Of a stretch of 64,000 nt of DNA, positions 11,179-22,549 are shown piece after piece. The stretch is from Podospora bellae-mahoneyi. Its lineage: Eukaryota > Ascomycota > Sordariomycetes > Sordariales > Podosporaceae. Position 1 is the first letter of the stretch. Each line of letters opens with the position of its first letter. Below the pieces are notes generated by a model. It was not told the DNA's origin. It saw only the letters and a program-made list of their open reading frames with translations, and ran no database searches. The stretch is from NCBI RefSeq assembly GCF_035222275.1, contig NC_085882.1, positions 2,859,501-2,923,500 of the forward strand. The letters are read 5' to 3'. The translations under genes were made by a program, and so were the position numbers.

Positions 11179-13206
11179 ATGGCCGACTTTGATCTTGGAG
11201 CGTCTTTTATTCCCGCCTTGTACAAGCCGGCAGCCCTGTTGCCTATTGCCAAGCATCGAGAAGCCCTCTTGTACCTGATTGAAACCTCCCCTGTCACTAT
11301 CGTCGTGGGTCAAACCGGCTCAGGCAAAAGTACTCAGATCCCCCAATTTCTCGAGCAGGCAGGATGGTGTGCTGATGGCAAGATTATCGGAGTGACACAG
11401 CCTCGGCGTGTTGCAGCAACCACCGTTGCCATGAGAGTTGCAGAAGAGGTTGGTTGTGAGGTGGGCAAGGAAGTTGGTTTCTCCATTCGCTTTGAGGACC
11501 TCACCTCGGCGGCTACCCGGATCAAGTTCATGACTGATGGCCTTCTTATTAGGGAGGCACTGGTCGACCCTCTCTTGTCTCGATACTCGGTCATCATGGT
11601 CGATGAGGCCCATGAGCGATCCATCAGTTCTGATATCCTCCTCGGGTTACTCAAAAAAGTTCGCAGGAAGAGACCTGAGCTCAGGATTATCATCAGCAGC
11701 GCCACGCTCCAAGCCGAAGACTTTCGGGACTTCTTTTCGGAGTCCAACGAAGAAGCACCAAAAGACGACAAAGATGCCGCAAAGGTTGCCTCCATCATCA
11801 GCCTCGAGGGCAGAACCTACCCCATCGACATCTTGTACCTGGAGCAACCAGCCGAGGATTACCTCGAGAAGGCTGTTTCAACCGTCTTTGACATTCACGC
11901 TAACGAGCCAAAAGGCGACATTCTCGTGTTCCTGACGGGAAGAGACGAGATCGAAAAAGCTGTCCAGGCTGTTGCAGAGCGGTCAGCTCAGCTCCCTCCA
12001 GGATTCGATTCCCTCCTGCCCCTACCAATGTATGCCGGTCTATCGACAGAGCAGCAAAATTACATTTTCGAGGAGACCCCAGAGAACTTCAGGAAGGTTA
12101 TCTTCTCTACCAACATTTCCGAGGCATCTGTGACGATTGACGGAATCGTCTACGTAGTCGATTCTGGGTTCGTCAAGCTGCGCGCCTACAACCCTCAAAC
12201 TGGCATCGAGAGTCTGACAGCCACGCCAGTCTCGAAGGCATCCGCTGCTCAAAGGTCAGGGCGTGCAGGCCGAACCAAACCTGGAAAGTGCTACAGACTC
12301 TACACCGAGGAAGCTTACCAAGCTTTGCCTGACGCCAACGTGCCTGAAATTCAACGCTCGAACCTGGCTCCTTTCGTCCTCCAGCTCAAAGCGCTGGGGA
12401 TAGACAATGTCCTTCGGTTTGACTTCATCACACCGCCCCCAGCAGAACTGATGGTCAGGGCACTTGAACTGCTCTACTCGCTTGGGGCGCTGGATGAATA
12501 CTCCAAACTGACAAAACCCTTAGGCCTGAGGATGGCAGAGTTGGCAGTGGAACCTATGATGAGCAAGACCCTCCTCTCGGCACCCTCTTTTGGCTGCTTG
12601 AGCGAGATATTGACGATTGCCGCCATGGCAAGCGTTGGTGGGACGATATGGATCCAGCATGATGGCGAGAAGAAGAAGACGGAGAGCGCGAAGCGGAAGT
12701 TCTCAACCGAGGAAGGAGACCATCTAACCCTCCTGAATGTATACCAGGCCTTTGTGACCAACGGCCGCAAGGAGGCACGTTTCTGCCACGAAAACATGTT
12801 GAATTTCAAGGCAATGTCGCGAGCAATTAGCATTCGAGCCCAGCTCAAACGTTCTCTAGAGCGATTTGGAGTCGTAGTTGATGAATCGCTTGCGAACGGT
12901 TCCACATCCTCGACCGCTGCTGGCTCGGCCTCCATCAATAAAGCAGAACAGATTCGACGCTGCTTGACCTCGGGCTACTTCGCCCACGCAGCGAGAATGC
13001 AGCCAGATGGATCTTTCAAAAACGTGTCTGGGACAACGGTCCTTCATGCTCACCCGAGCTCGATCATGTTCAACCGCAAGGCTGACTGGGTCATCTTTCA
13101 TGAGGTGATGGAAACCGGCGACAAGACTTATATCAGAGATATCACCAAGGTCGAGAAGAACTGGCTGTTGGAGTACGCTCCCGAGTTTTACAAGACGTCG
13201 ACTTGA
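11179..13206 (+). CDS. DHX35: DEAH-box ATP-dependent RNA helicase, DHX35-like
   Basis: This is an intronless gene of 675 residues. Walker A is G44QTGSGKST, the DEAH motif is at 142-145 (VDEAHERS), motif III is SAT, and motif VI-like sequence is QRSGRAGRTKPGKCYRLYTE. These are followed by the winged-helix/ratchet region (ALELLYSLGALD) and an OB-fold ending in HPSSIMFNRKADWVIFHEV. The order and wording match DHX35 better than Prp2/Prp16/Prp22/Prp43, for example KALGIDNVLRFDFITPPPAE and a C-terminus that stops right after the OB fold. DHX35 proteins are found with spliceosomes, so a role in pre-mRNA splicing or RNP remodelling in the nucleus is inferred. The start is the first ATG of the frame, in good context (CACAATGGCC). 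An open frame continues 5' of it without a methionine. Confidence 0.9.
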   Translation: MADFDLGASFIPALYKPAALLPIAKHREALLYLIETSPVTIVVGQTGSGKSTQIPQFLEQAGWCADGKIIGVTQPRRVAATTVAMRVAEEVGCEVGKEVGFSIRFEDLTSAATRIKFMTDGLLIREALVDPLLSRYSVIMVDEAHERSISSDILLGLLKKVRRKRPELRIIISSATLQAEDFRDFFSESNEEAPKDDKDAAKVASIISLEGRTYPIDILYLEQPAEDYLEKAVSTVFDIHANEPKGDILVFLTGRDEIEKAVQAVAERSAQLPPGFDSLLPLPMYAGLSTEQQNYIFEETPENFRKVIFSTNISEASVTIDGIVYVVDSGFVKLRAYNPQTGIESLTATPVSKASAAQRSGRAGRTKPGKCYRLYTEEAYQALPDANVPEIQRSNLAPFVLQLKALGIDNVLRFDFITPPPAELMVRALELLYSLGALDEYSKLTKPLGLRMAELAVEPMMSKTLLSAPSFGCLSEILTIAAMASVGGTIWIQHDGEKKKTESAKRKFSTEEGDHLTLLNVYQAFVTNGRKEARFCHENMLNFKAMSRAISIRAQLKRSLERFGVVVDESLANGSTSSTAAGSASINKAEQIRRCLTSGYFAHAARMQPDGSFKNVSGTTVLHAHPSSIMFNRKADWVIFHEVMETGDKTYIRDITKVEKNWLLEYAPEFYKTST

Positions 13207-15398
13207 TAAGACAGATTGTGGCTTGGGAACGCGAGAACCGAGCGGCGGCATAGGGAAATCGGACCGAGAGGGCCTAAGACATAACAAATCGGAGGTTTGC
13301 TCCCGACATATGCAGCGCTCGAGCGGGACGAGCGCCTGCGGTTTATCGGTTTATCCTTCCGGCGCAAGGAAGGGAGGTGAGTGAGAGGCCTACAAATAAT
13401 GATCTCACTGGATGGAGAGGTGGGCGTCCAAGTCTGTGGCGCCCGTTAAAGGGAGCCAATGCAAGTCATCAGAGCTTCAGCTGAGACAGAACCCTGTGTT
13501 TCTTTTTTTCTTTCTTTTTTTTACAGTCTTCTGGAGGTTACACAATTTGGCGGAGGACGATGAAGATTGAGAATGGGTAGCACCACTTGGCAATGGAGAT
13601 TTAGTTGTGTTCAAGACCACATCCCCTGCTGAGCGGAAGATTGTAGATTTCCTAGAGCCCCTCAAGCTGAAAAAGAAGGCAATTAGAAGCCAATATCGTA
13701 CACTCTCTATTCATAGAATACCTCTAAGAAGACCGGACGAACCAAGACCAACCAAAACTGTAGATTGTTTTCGCCCGCAATTACATCACGCACATCTCAG
13801 GTACCGTGGGCCAGGCCACCAGGCGGCAGAGCCCAGATATGCAGATCATGAATACAACTGCATGCGGCGCATAAAGCTTCTTTTGTGCTGGTTGTTTTAT
13901 GTTTTGGTTTCCTTGATTACCCTTTCGTCCCTCTCCGGGTCATGACTCGAGCGCGTTCATCTGGCCGTATTCGGTCAGGCGTGTCTCAGGAAGACGGACA
14001 CATTTACGATAAGCTTCTTCTGGTTCTGCATATGCAGCTAGTCAACGGCCAGCAACTGATGAGAACCAAGGCCACGATGAAGCAGGCGAAAAAAAGAATT
14101 CTTCCTACCGAAGCCATCCTCATGCAGGTTGACCGTTCGACCCCCACTACCGCACCTTACCGGCCGGTATCACGGTGCCAGCATTTACGGAGGTGACCAC
14201 CGGGGAGAGCCGTTCCCCTGAATTCAGGGATCGCTGACACTGGCGTGACGGGCTTTCATCTCGGCAAAGTACCGTTCCACAGTGGTTTTTCAGCCCCGGT
14301 ACCTGTCCGATTCCAGGCGGTGACAGACGGTCGTTGAGTGGGGAGTCTGGCGAAATTAGCGCCATCTGGGTGGGTGCTCCGTTCCTGCATTAGCACGGGC
14401 CTGCAACGCTACCATTGGTCTAGAAGGCCCAGCGGTCCACTTGACACCCCTGTTGGAATTTCACCGTCGTGAACCCAGGCGTCGTCCCCCCTTTTGATTA
14501 AGACGAAATTAGCAATTTCTATTCGCCCGCCGCTCTCGCGAGTGCCCACGACAGCGACAGTCCCCAGGAAACCCCCCTTCACGGAGATTTGGGGACCAAG
14601 CAGGCAAGCTGAGCTGGCAGACCAGAGGCCTGTTCGTACCGTTGCTTCGTCTCTTCAGGGCCCGACCTTGGCGACGAGAGGCTCAACCCCCTTCTGCTCT
14701 CCGTCCACGTTCGCCCAGTCGTAAATTCTAATCCTAATCACCTCACTCTTGGGAAACTTCTCCCTTTCCGCTCTTTTGCACCACCTCACCCGCCCGGACA
14801 GAACCTCTTGCTCTGCTCCTCCTTCCCCCCACGGCCAGACGGTCACCACGCTCCTTTTACTTTTTCAAACCGTCTTGCCTCTAGCAGGCGCGCCATTCTT
14901 TTCCCGCCTTGCCTTTTGACTCCCCCCGCCGACGACGATACCTTCCTTACTCGCCGCCGACACCGCTCTTTTATTCAAATTGTTTTGCGCCCTCACGAAT
15001 TCTTGACGAGCTTCGGATAGATTTTTAGAGCCCTTTGCGCCTGTTTGACTGCCTGTTGATACCTTGCGCCAAAAGTGAACCCTTGCCCTGTCGCGCGACT
15101 TTTCCCAGACAACACATCCCACGTCGACGTCGCCCAGAAACTGGATAACGGCTTTTTTCGGTAAAATTAGAAAGGGAGGAAATATTCACGACCAATTTCT
15201 TGTCATCTCGATCCCGACACGAATGTTATGACAACATCTTTCTGCGCAAGCTAGCATTGACGTCTTTCACCACCTCACGCCATTTCTAACGCAGATACCA
15301 TCTTCTGTTGCCCTATCAACCAGCCCTTTTCACTGCGCTATCCGACCATTCTGGATTTGGAAATTGTCTAGGAAGGGAGGAATACTTGGGTTGTCAAG
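13207..15398. other. Long intergenic region and probable 5' leader
   Basis: The stretch from about 14650 to 15398 is pyrimidine-rich and looks like promoter and long leader of the membrane-protein gene that follows. The remainder contains only short unsupported frames. A poly-T/TTTC tract lies at about 13500-13522, downstream of the helicase. Confidence 0.45.
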
Positions 15399-17856
15399 AT
15401 GGAGGGAGGATTTTTAGATGGACAGCTTTATCCCATGGGGCCTAGGGTCCCGGGGCTGGAGAAGCGCGGCCTCGCCGTGGAGATGCCGACGCCAATTACT
15501 GGAATCAAGTTCCCTCGCGCCGTTTTGGCTGCGAGAGCCGAGGAGACCGACTGCCCGGATCCGCGACTTTGCCAGAAGCCGGTTGGCTCGTCTTCCATGA
15601 CCTTGCCAATTGTTCTTGGAGTATGGTAAGTAGGATGCTGGGTATGCGCGCTAGAGTGTTGTGCTAACACTCTCTAGCATTCCCTTGGTTGGAGCGATTG
15701 GTGTTTTGATTTACCTTCACCGGAGGACGGTCAAAAAGAACAGGGAGGAGGATATGCATGATCCCCACAAGTCCCTGGATTTTGGGTTGGGCGCCGATTT
15801 TGCGAAGAATGGCGCCGGTGTGGCCAACAGTGCCGACCCGTCGCGCTTCAACCGTCAAAAGCGCCAGCAAATGTCAATGGACATGAACCTTTCCAGCCCC
15901 TATCTTCTCCCGGATGTTGGCCACTCTCGGGATTCCCTCAACTCTCTGGCCCGCACTCTCAAGGCAAACGATGACCCGTACAGCCGTAGCGATGCTGGTT
16001 CGATAAGATCGTTCGCGCACAAGAACGGAGACGCCGCCTCGGTGTACACTCGCGCTGCTAGTCGCTCTGCCAGTCGCCAGGATGGCCCGCTTTCCCCCCC
16101 TCAGACAAGGAGTCCTCCACGCCTCGGCAGCATGCCGCCCAACTCGCCCCTTTTGCCCCCATCGCCGAGCCATATGCGCCCACCACAGTCACCCCTTCCT
16201 CAGCCACCCAACAAGCCGGCCAATTCGCAAGGGTGGGAAGAGCAAGACATTGGTGTTGCAACGGATGCGCCCATTCTTCAGGAACCGCCCGCTGCCGCTC
16301 AAAGGGATGCTCGGAAATCTCCTCTCTCTCCTACTCTCAAGACCAGCGACTCTAGCCTTGATCTCGCTCCTCCAGTTAATCCCTTCGAGAAGCCCGAGGC
16401 TCAAGAAATTGACACTCCCACCGAGCCCACTCATGTTGGTCTGGGACTCATGCACGGCGAGCCCGCTCAGGCCTCAGTCAGGACCTCCACTTCGACGGTC
16501 AACAGCGAACTCGAGAGCAAAGCGCAACGCGGGCAGCCCGCCCAAGCACCTGCTGTGATCGAGCCTGAACGCGCCGAGTTCCACGACTTCGACTTCACCG
16601 ATATGCCCAGGATGCCCCGGTCACCCTCGCCCGAGGGCCGCAAGGAGAACCAACTTGATGCGGACGAGCCCAGAGGCCGTAATATGCAGAGGACGTCACA
16701 TCTGTATGACCAGCAGGAGGGGGCTGCGAATGGCTTGGGCGTCCCGATGGGCGACAACCGTCGTCTTTCTGTTGGTTTCCGTCCTCTGCCGCCAGACGAG
16801 ATCACGGAATCCGAGGACCCAGAGTACAGAGCCAACCGCATCAGATCTTTCTACAAGGAGTACTTTGAGGATTCCGCTGCTGACAGACCACCGATGCCAC
16901 CCATGCCCCAGAATATCCCAGCCCAGCACCAGCAAAAGCGCCCTGGACCGCCCGGGCCACAGAACGGAGGGTACTACGATGACTACGCCGCGGATGCTCC
17001 TTACTTTGATCCTGCCTCGAACTCTTTCATCATGCCGTATGCCCAGCCTGTTTCTCGCCGTGCCATGACACCGCCCCCATCCGGACAGAGATTCCCCGGT
17101 CCCAGAGGTCCTGGTGGTCCAAGAGGTCCCGGTCCGAGAGGACCGCCTGGCCCGCCCGGCCTTCGCGGTCCTCCCAGACCTGGGTCTTCCGTTTCCAACC
17201 AGATCGGCGGTCCCTCCCGCCCGGGATCCAGCATGTCGAACGCCTACGGCCGTCCCCGCGCCGGTTCTACCATGTCCGGTGGCCGTTTCGGTGGTAACGG
17301 TGGCAACAGAACGCCCGTTCCTCCCCCGATGGATCTCCCCACCCTCCCAACCCCCTCCATGATGAAGGACGACTCGTTTGCCATCCTGAACGCGGCCGAC
17401 TTCGCTCCTCCCGAGAACTTTGCCTCGCGTGCCCGTGGCAGATCCCAGAGCCCAGCTGGCGAGCGCCGGCCGTATGAGAGGAAGGTCCCAGTGCACTCGC
17501 CCTTGGTGAACGCCTTTGATGAGCTCCCCGTTCTCCCCAGCCCGTAAGTTAATGATCCCTACTTACATTTCCTCCCGAAAACAATCACTAACAGCTCGTC
17601 CAGTCACACCCTCCGCAAATCCAGCACTTTTACCGGTCTCGACTTTGCGCCCCCCCGCAAGTTCGTCAACGACAACGACGCCCGCAGCGACGCCGGCTCC
17701 ATCCGCAGCAACCGCAGCGGCTTGTCGAATGTGCACGCCCAAGCCATCAAGAACGGCGCGGGCCGCATCAGCAAGCTGCCCGGCGACCAGATCTTCACCC
17801 CAGACGCCCTGGCTCAGACCTTGAAGCCATCGTGGGGTCTGCGTGACAAGGTGTAA
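15399..17856 (+). CDS. Uncharacterised single-pass membrane protein with long Pro-rich tail
   Basis: Exons 15399-15625, 15678-17543 and 17604-17856 give 781 residues; introns are 52 nt (GTAAGT...CTAG) and 60 nt (GTAAGT...CCAG). The N-terminal ~67 residues hold two cysteines (DCPDPRLC) and no clear signal peptide. A membrane segment follows at about 68-89 (IVLGVCIPLVGAIGVLIYL), capped by HRRTVKKNREED, which predicts a short outer or lumenal N-terminus and a ~690-residue cytosolic tail. The tail is Pro/Ser-rich with a HKSLDFGLG motif just inside the membrane, an RANRIRSFYKEYF helix, a collagen-like Gly-Pro run at about 548-580, and a conserved end (FDELPVLPSP, then SSTFTGLDFAPP, then ALAQTLKPSWGL). 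From memory this architecture is conserved in filamentous ascomycetes without an assigned function. The general form recalls single-span cell-polarity anchors, but I make no assignment. Confidence 0.85.
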
Positions 17857-18464
17857 GAAAAAAGGAGATATGATGATTTTGGGTTCATGTTTTTCGCATT
17901 CTTGCTCTCCAACAAAGGCGGGGACTGCTCCTCATTTGATATGCAAACATTTTCTCCGTTTCAGCAGGTTACTCACCTACGGTTTGTTCCTGTTTCTGGC
18001 ATATTATCATCGGTGTCACGTCGTTTTTCTCTCTCATCCAAAGCATCAACGCGAGTTTATTAGGGTTGGTTTTTGAACTGGTGTAAAAAGGGGCGTGTTT
18101 TTGCTGGCTTGAAACTTTTATTTTGCTGTTGGCTATATCTGTTTGTAGTAGAGAGGGAAAGGGAAATCAAGTTCTTTTTTAGACCAAGGTGGAGGTTTAC
18201 TTTTTGGAGATGGGAGGAAAAGATGGGAAAGAGACTATACTATTGTATGTCTAAATTTTGTTCAAAAAACCCTTACATATATATAAATTTACCAAACGTA
18301 TATATTCACACACCTTGTTTTGGATTGAGCATAGTCTTATCGTATACTTGTAATTACTCCTCGTCTCTCAAACAATGACTATTCATACTTTCATACAAAC
18401 CCAAACTCATCAACACCCCCACCCACCCCCCTATCATACACTTTTCCCATCCCCCGCCCCCCCT
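17857..18464. other. Intergenic 3' region between convergent genes
   Basis: The membrane-protein gene and GET2 converge here. The sequence is T-rich then AT-rich (ATATATAAA near 18277-18286), as expected for 3' untranslated and polyadenylation regions. No gene is seen. Confidence 0.5.
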
Positions 18465-19559
18465 TTAACCCCTCAACCAACTCCCCACTCCCAAAACAAA
18501 AACAACCAAAAGCACGTCCCCCCTCACCCTACCCACAACCTTGGCATACCTAACCCCCATCTCGACCCGTCCCTTCCACGGCGGCGGCAGGAAATTCATC
18601 AACCCGCCCAAGATCCCAGAGCTCTGCTCCCCCCTAATCCCAGCCTGACTCTCTAAAATAAACCTCGTCGTAAACAGCAAAATCTCCGCAGTGGCAAACC
18701 CCCAGACAAAATTCCTCTTAGCCTGGCTCTCCGCTTCTGACTGGAACACTGCCGCGCCTGAATCCGCCAAGACCGACTTGTCACGGTCGAGCTTTGAGCC
18801 AGTGAAGGGTGTGCTGAGCAGCAGGTACAGCCCCAGCGAAAGGGCGATAAGCGTATGCAAGATTTTGAAGAGACCTGGGATTTTTGAGGGCGGCTGTTGT
18901 TGCTGGGGTGGCTGTTCCATACCAGGCATACCAGGAAATCCACCGCCCATGCCAGCAAGACCAGCCAACGGGTTTTGCGGAGGAGCGCCACCACCACCGG
19001 GGGCAGCGCCACCGCCTCCAAGCATCTGCATCATCATCGCCATCATCGGGTCCTCCTCCATTTTCTTCCCCCCTCCCATCCCCATTCCCATGGGGGGTGG
19101 TGTGACGCCCGGTCCGTCAAGTCCAAGCATCATCTGCCTTAGCGCCTGCTCGTCGATGTCCGACTCAACGGGGGGGATCCGGTTCGTACTCGCCGGTCGA
19201 TAGAAGTGTTCCGAGGTGGAGATGTCGACTTCTTCTGGGTCGGCATCCTGGACGGAGGCAGTAACAGAAGCGGCAGCAGGGATGGCGGATGTAGTAGTGG
19301 CATCACTGATGGTGGAGGGAGGTGCGGTTGTGCTCGGAGGGCCCACTACACTCGTTAGCTACCACCACATCATCATCATCATCAGAGAATAAAAAGAACG
19401 CAACATACCCCTCTGCACACCACCCCCCAAACCGGTAATCTTATTCAACCTCGACTCGGCCCCCGCCCTGATCTTCGCCTCGCGCTTCGCCTTCCTCAGC
19501 GCCGCCTGGTGGGCTGCGCGCGCCGAGGCGGCTTCTTCTTCGGGGGTGAGTTGCGTCAT
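18465..19559 (-). CDS. GET2: GET complex subunit GET2 (tail-anchored protein receptor)
   Basis: Exons 19409-19559 and 18465-19345 are joined by a 63-nt intron (GTATGT...TAG) in phase 1, giving 343 residues. With Get1, Get2 forms the ER membrane receptor that takes tail-anchored proteins from the ATPase Get3. The cytosolic N-terminus carries a basic helix (R22-K-A-K-R-E-A-K-I-R31) followed by SRLNKITG, matching the Get3-binding region. A Pro/Gly/Met-rich linker (about 100-205) leads to three predicted membrane spans at about 208-228, 262-281 and 323-341, as in Get2/CAML proteins. The start at 19559 is chosen because Get2 proteins begin just before the acidic/basic pair (MTQLTPEEE). An in-frame ATG at 19769 would add 70 atypical residues. 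No other GET gene is nearby. Confidence 0.88.
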
Positions 19560-20437
19560 GTTTCTCTCTCTTTTTTGTTGTTGTGAAATGAATAATGACT
19601 GGTAGTGGTAGTAAATGAGGAAAAACAAAACGTTGCGCCTGGAAAGCTCAGAGAAAATTGATGTGACGTCGCCCGGTGTGCAAGCAAGACGTGGCGCGGT
19701 GGAGGTTTGGTTGGTTGGTGGGTTGGTGGTCATTGTGCTGAGCTGTTCGCTTTCAGCCTTGTAGTGCATGCACAGTGGCAGCTGGGAAATCCTTATCTTA
19801 TCAGTAGTTGAGTTGCCTGCCGGAGGGAAGGGTTGCCCCTTTTTGGCTTAGAGGATAGCTTCAATGTTTCAACATTGTACTTTCAGTTTCCAGTTCCCAA
19901 TCGTAGCCCTCGTTTCCAAGTATGATACTGTAATCATGGTCTAGTATTAATCAAAACTACTATCAGGGACACTATCCCATCAACTTCCCAACATGCTCCT
20001 GTATAAACAAAACTAAACACCGACTCAATGCCGATGCAAACGTATATCATACAGCACACCAAACAAAAAACAACCCAAACTCCACGCTATGTGCAGCCAA
20101 CCTATAAGTTTATGCCCCAAAGCCATCCCATGCGTGAAACCGAGCAGAAGGAAATTAAAAGAAACCCATCATCCACCTTTTAGAGTCTTCCTTGGTTATA
20201 TCAACCCTTCATCCCTTGATAAACCCTCCCCATCCTTCCCTCCCTCTCCACCCTCTGCTCCCTCGCCCATCTAATCCCCCTAACACTCCCCCTCTCCGAC
20301 CCAACCGACAGAACTGACCCACTACTCCCTCCCCTCTCCCTTCCATTTGACCCGACCGAGAAGATCGAACTCACACTCCCAACCCTCTCCCTCCCCATCC
20401 CCCCAGAACCACCAGAAACATTAAGCAAACGGCCTCT
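19560..20437. other. Intergenic region upstream of GET2 and downstream of the TDT transporter
   Basis: This stretch holds the GET2 promoter and leader. A C/T-rich tract at 20215-20437 lies directly after the transporter stop and, on the minus strand, continues the transporter reading frame (see findings). No independent gene is supported. Confidence 0.5.
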
Positions 20438-22342
20438 CTAATCCGTCTCCTGACCCTGTTCCTGCCGGTTCCTCCTCCCCTCCCCCTCCTTGGGCCAAAG
20501 CAACTCCCGCTTCCACAAACAGTCCACCATCCTCCCCACCACCAAGCACCAAACAATTACAATCCCCGCTGCCAGCACACACCCAAAGACCTTCAACCCT
20601 TCAGCCCCCAGCTGTATCCCAATCGCCTCCGTCGCCGTGACAAGCGCAGTGTTAGGAAATACAAAGCTGAACCACGTCATCTGGAACTTGAAGTTCTCCT
20701 TCTTCTCCGGACGGAGATACTTCCAAAGGGAACCCACAGACACCAAGAAGAACCAGATGCTCAACCCCCAGAGCCAAAGGCCAGTCATGTATGCCATGAC
20801 TTTAAGTATATCCGCTGAGAGGGTGTGGTCGGAGGGGAAAATATCGGATGCTAGGCCACCGAGGGAGACAAGACCTGCCGCGGTGAAACCTGACGGACCG
20901 ATACTGATGAAAACACCGGGACGTTGATGGTCGCGGGGAAGTTTTTGAGTCATGAGGCGGTAGAGGAAGGAGGCCGAGATCATAAAGGCGATTAGGAAGC
21001 CGGTGCCCTGAGTTGTCAAGCTGGCTAAGGAGATAGCAATAGGGTTTAACAGGTCAATGCGGCCCGATTGGGCGGCAGCAGAGATGAGGTTCGCGGCCAT
21101 AGGGGCGGTCAGCAAGAGAGGGTAGGCGGGGAAGACCCAGACCGGAGTCATGGTGTGGATTGGAAAGACTCTGATACCAAAGTTAGTATGAAGCCAACAG
21201 AGGTCGACAAGGTAACACATACTGAGTCGACCAAAGAGTGAGATAAAGGCCCGCAGAAGATAGCGTGCTTAACCCCACGTAAACCCAAAACAGCGCCTCC
21301 AACAAAGAGAGAAGCCAGTCACCAACGTGAGGAATACCATACTGGGCCGTGGTGATGAGAATCGTCGCTAGTGATACAATCTACTCCATATTAGCCTTCA
21401 GATCCGGTCCACGGAGGGTATGTTCCACGACTTATTCAGGAAGGAGAAAGAAATGGTGTGTTACACAGCCACTCAGGGGCCGGCTCGCAATAGAAAATTA
21501 TGCTACTTACAAGGGAAGAAATAAACAACGACTCCATCTGGTCCGTGAACGACTCGACAAAGCTTCCCGGCCGCCAGTGAAACCGCAACGAGATTAATAC
21601 ACAGTTCATTATGAACAAACAAATGTTGAGAAAGTAAAAAGCAAGCCCGATGCCGGTCAGCCAGCGCGATTCGTAGGGTATCGAGTGAAGAACATTGGCT
21701 ACTCCGCCTGTCGCCTATAACATTATCAGCTTCACCCTACATCGAACTGTTGATCAAGAAAAGGCGACCTACCATGGTCATGGTAAACCAATTCCACTGC
21801 ACACAGCAAATCCGGTCTTTGATGCTTACTTTCCCATTCCCATACTTGGCATTACTTTCTGCCCGGTTCATCATCCCCTCCAGGGAGTCCGGCGTCAAAA
21901 ACTCCAAGTACGGTGCATGGGTATGTATGGTGGCCGGTGTGGACGTACCACTCCTCCCGGGCTGGCGATTCCGATAATATGATGAAAAACCCCCTTGACC
22001 CGGAGCAGGGTTGTAATTCGGAGGCTCAAACTCGTCTGGTGATTCATACCCTATGCTCCCCATGCGCGGGAGCGGTGGCCGTTGCTGTAGCTGATGAGGA
22101 GATCGCGGGGAGGTGGTGTTGACGTTAACATTTTGGGTATGAACAGACAAATGGCTGATATTTTGTTGTGGTAGTTGTATGTGTTGTGGTAGTTGTATGT
22201 GTTGTGGTTGTGAAGCTGGTGGTGGTGAAGCTGGTGGTTGTGTAGGTTGTGTAGGCTGTGGCCATGACGACGGTGAGCTGCTGCTGTTGCTCATGAACCC
22301 TGCAGGGCCGGGGGAACCACCGGCCACTCTTGGGACGGCCAT
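20438..22342 (-). CDS. TDT-family transporter (malic acid / C4-dicarboxylate or sulfite efflux type)
   Basis: Exons 21773-22342, 21511-21714, 21223-21380 and 20438-21170 give 554 residues; introns are 58, 130, 52 nt. The TDT fold (relatives: S. pombe Mae1, yeast Ssu1) spans about residues 170-530 with some ten hydrophobic helices, starting at CCVQWNWFTMTMATGGVANV and including TPVWVFPAYPLLLTAPMAAN and FKFQMTWFSFVFPNTAL. The first ~165 residues are Pro/Gln/Ser-rich and hydrophilic, with an 18-bp exact tandem duplication (QHIQLP repeats). The C-terminal ~20 residues are charged. It likely sits in the plasma membrane; whether malate-like acids, sulfite or another anion is carried cannot be told. 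The start is the first ATG in frame, but a stronger upstream ATG in another frame precedes it (22500). A TATA-like box lies near 22542-22549. Confidence 0.85.
22165..22200. repeat. Two exact 18-bp tandem units in the transporter N-terminal exon
   Basis: The units lie at 22165-22182 and 22183-22200 and encode the repeated QHIQLP segment on the minus strand. They are embedded in a longer GT-rich, Pro/Gln-coding low-complexity tract (about 22160-22265). Confidence 0.9.
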
Positions 22343-22500
22343 GCTAAGAACACTCGTTCGAGAACCAATCCGACTGCCAAAATGCCTTGGCCTCCGACCA
22401 TAGCAATCAGCTGGTCGCACGCGTCCGAGATGTTGACGAGAGCCGTGAGAAACAAGACAGTCTCGAAGAGGTTCCCTATCATTAGGGTGATGGGCATCAT
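22291..22500 (-). other. Upstream ORF overlapping the transporter start (69 codons, hydrophobic)
   Basis: This frame begins with ATG in the context CCACCATGATG, close to the ideal Kozak form, and ends at 22291, inside the transporter coding region in a different frame. The peptide (MMPITLMIGNLFETVLFLTA...) has two hydrophobic stretches. A TATA-like box about 45 bp upstream suggests transcripts begin just before this ATG. It may limit translation of the transporter or be a real small membrane peptide; sequence alone cannot decide. Confidence 0.4.
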
Positions 22501-22541
22501 GGTGGGGTGTGTAAGTGGTGGTTAGGTGGGTGGCCGGGGTC

Positions 22542-22549
22542 TTATATAA
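22542..22549 (-). promoter_or_regulatory. TATA-like box upstream of the TDT transporter
   Basis: The minus strand reads TTTATATAAG here, about 45 bp upstream of the first ATG of the transcript side (22500) and 200 bp upstream of the transporter ATG. Confidence 0.4.
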
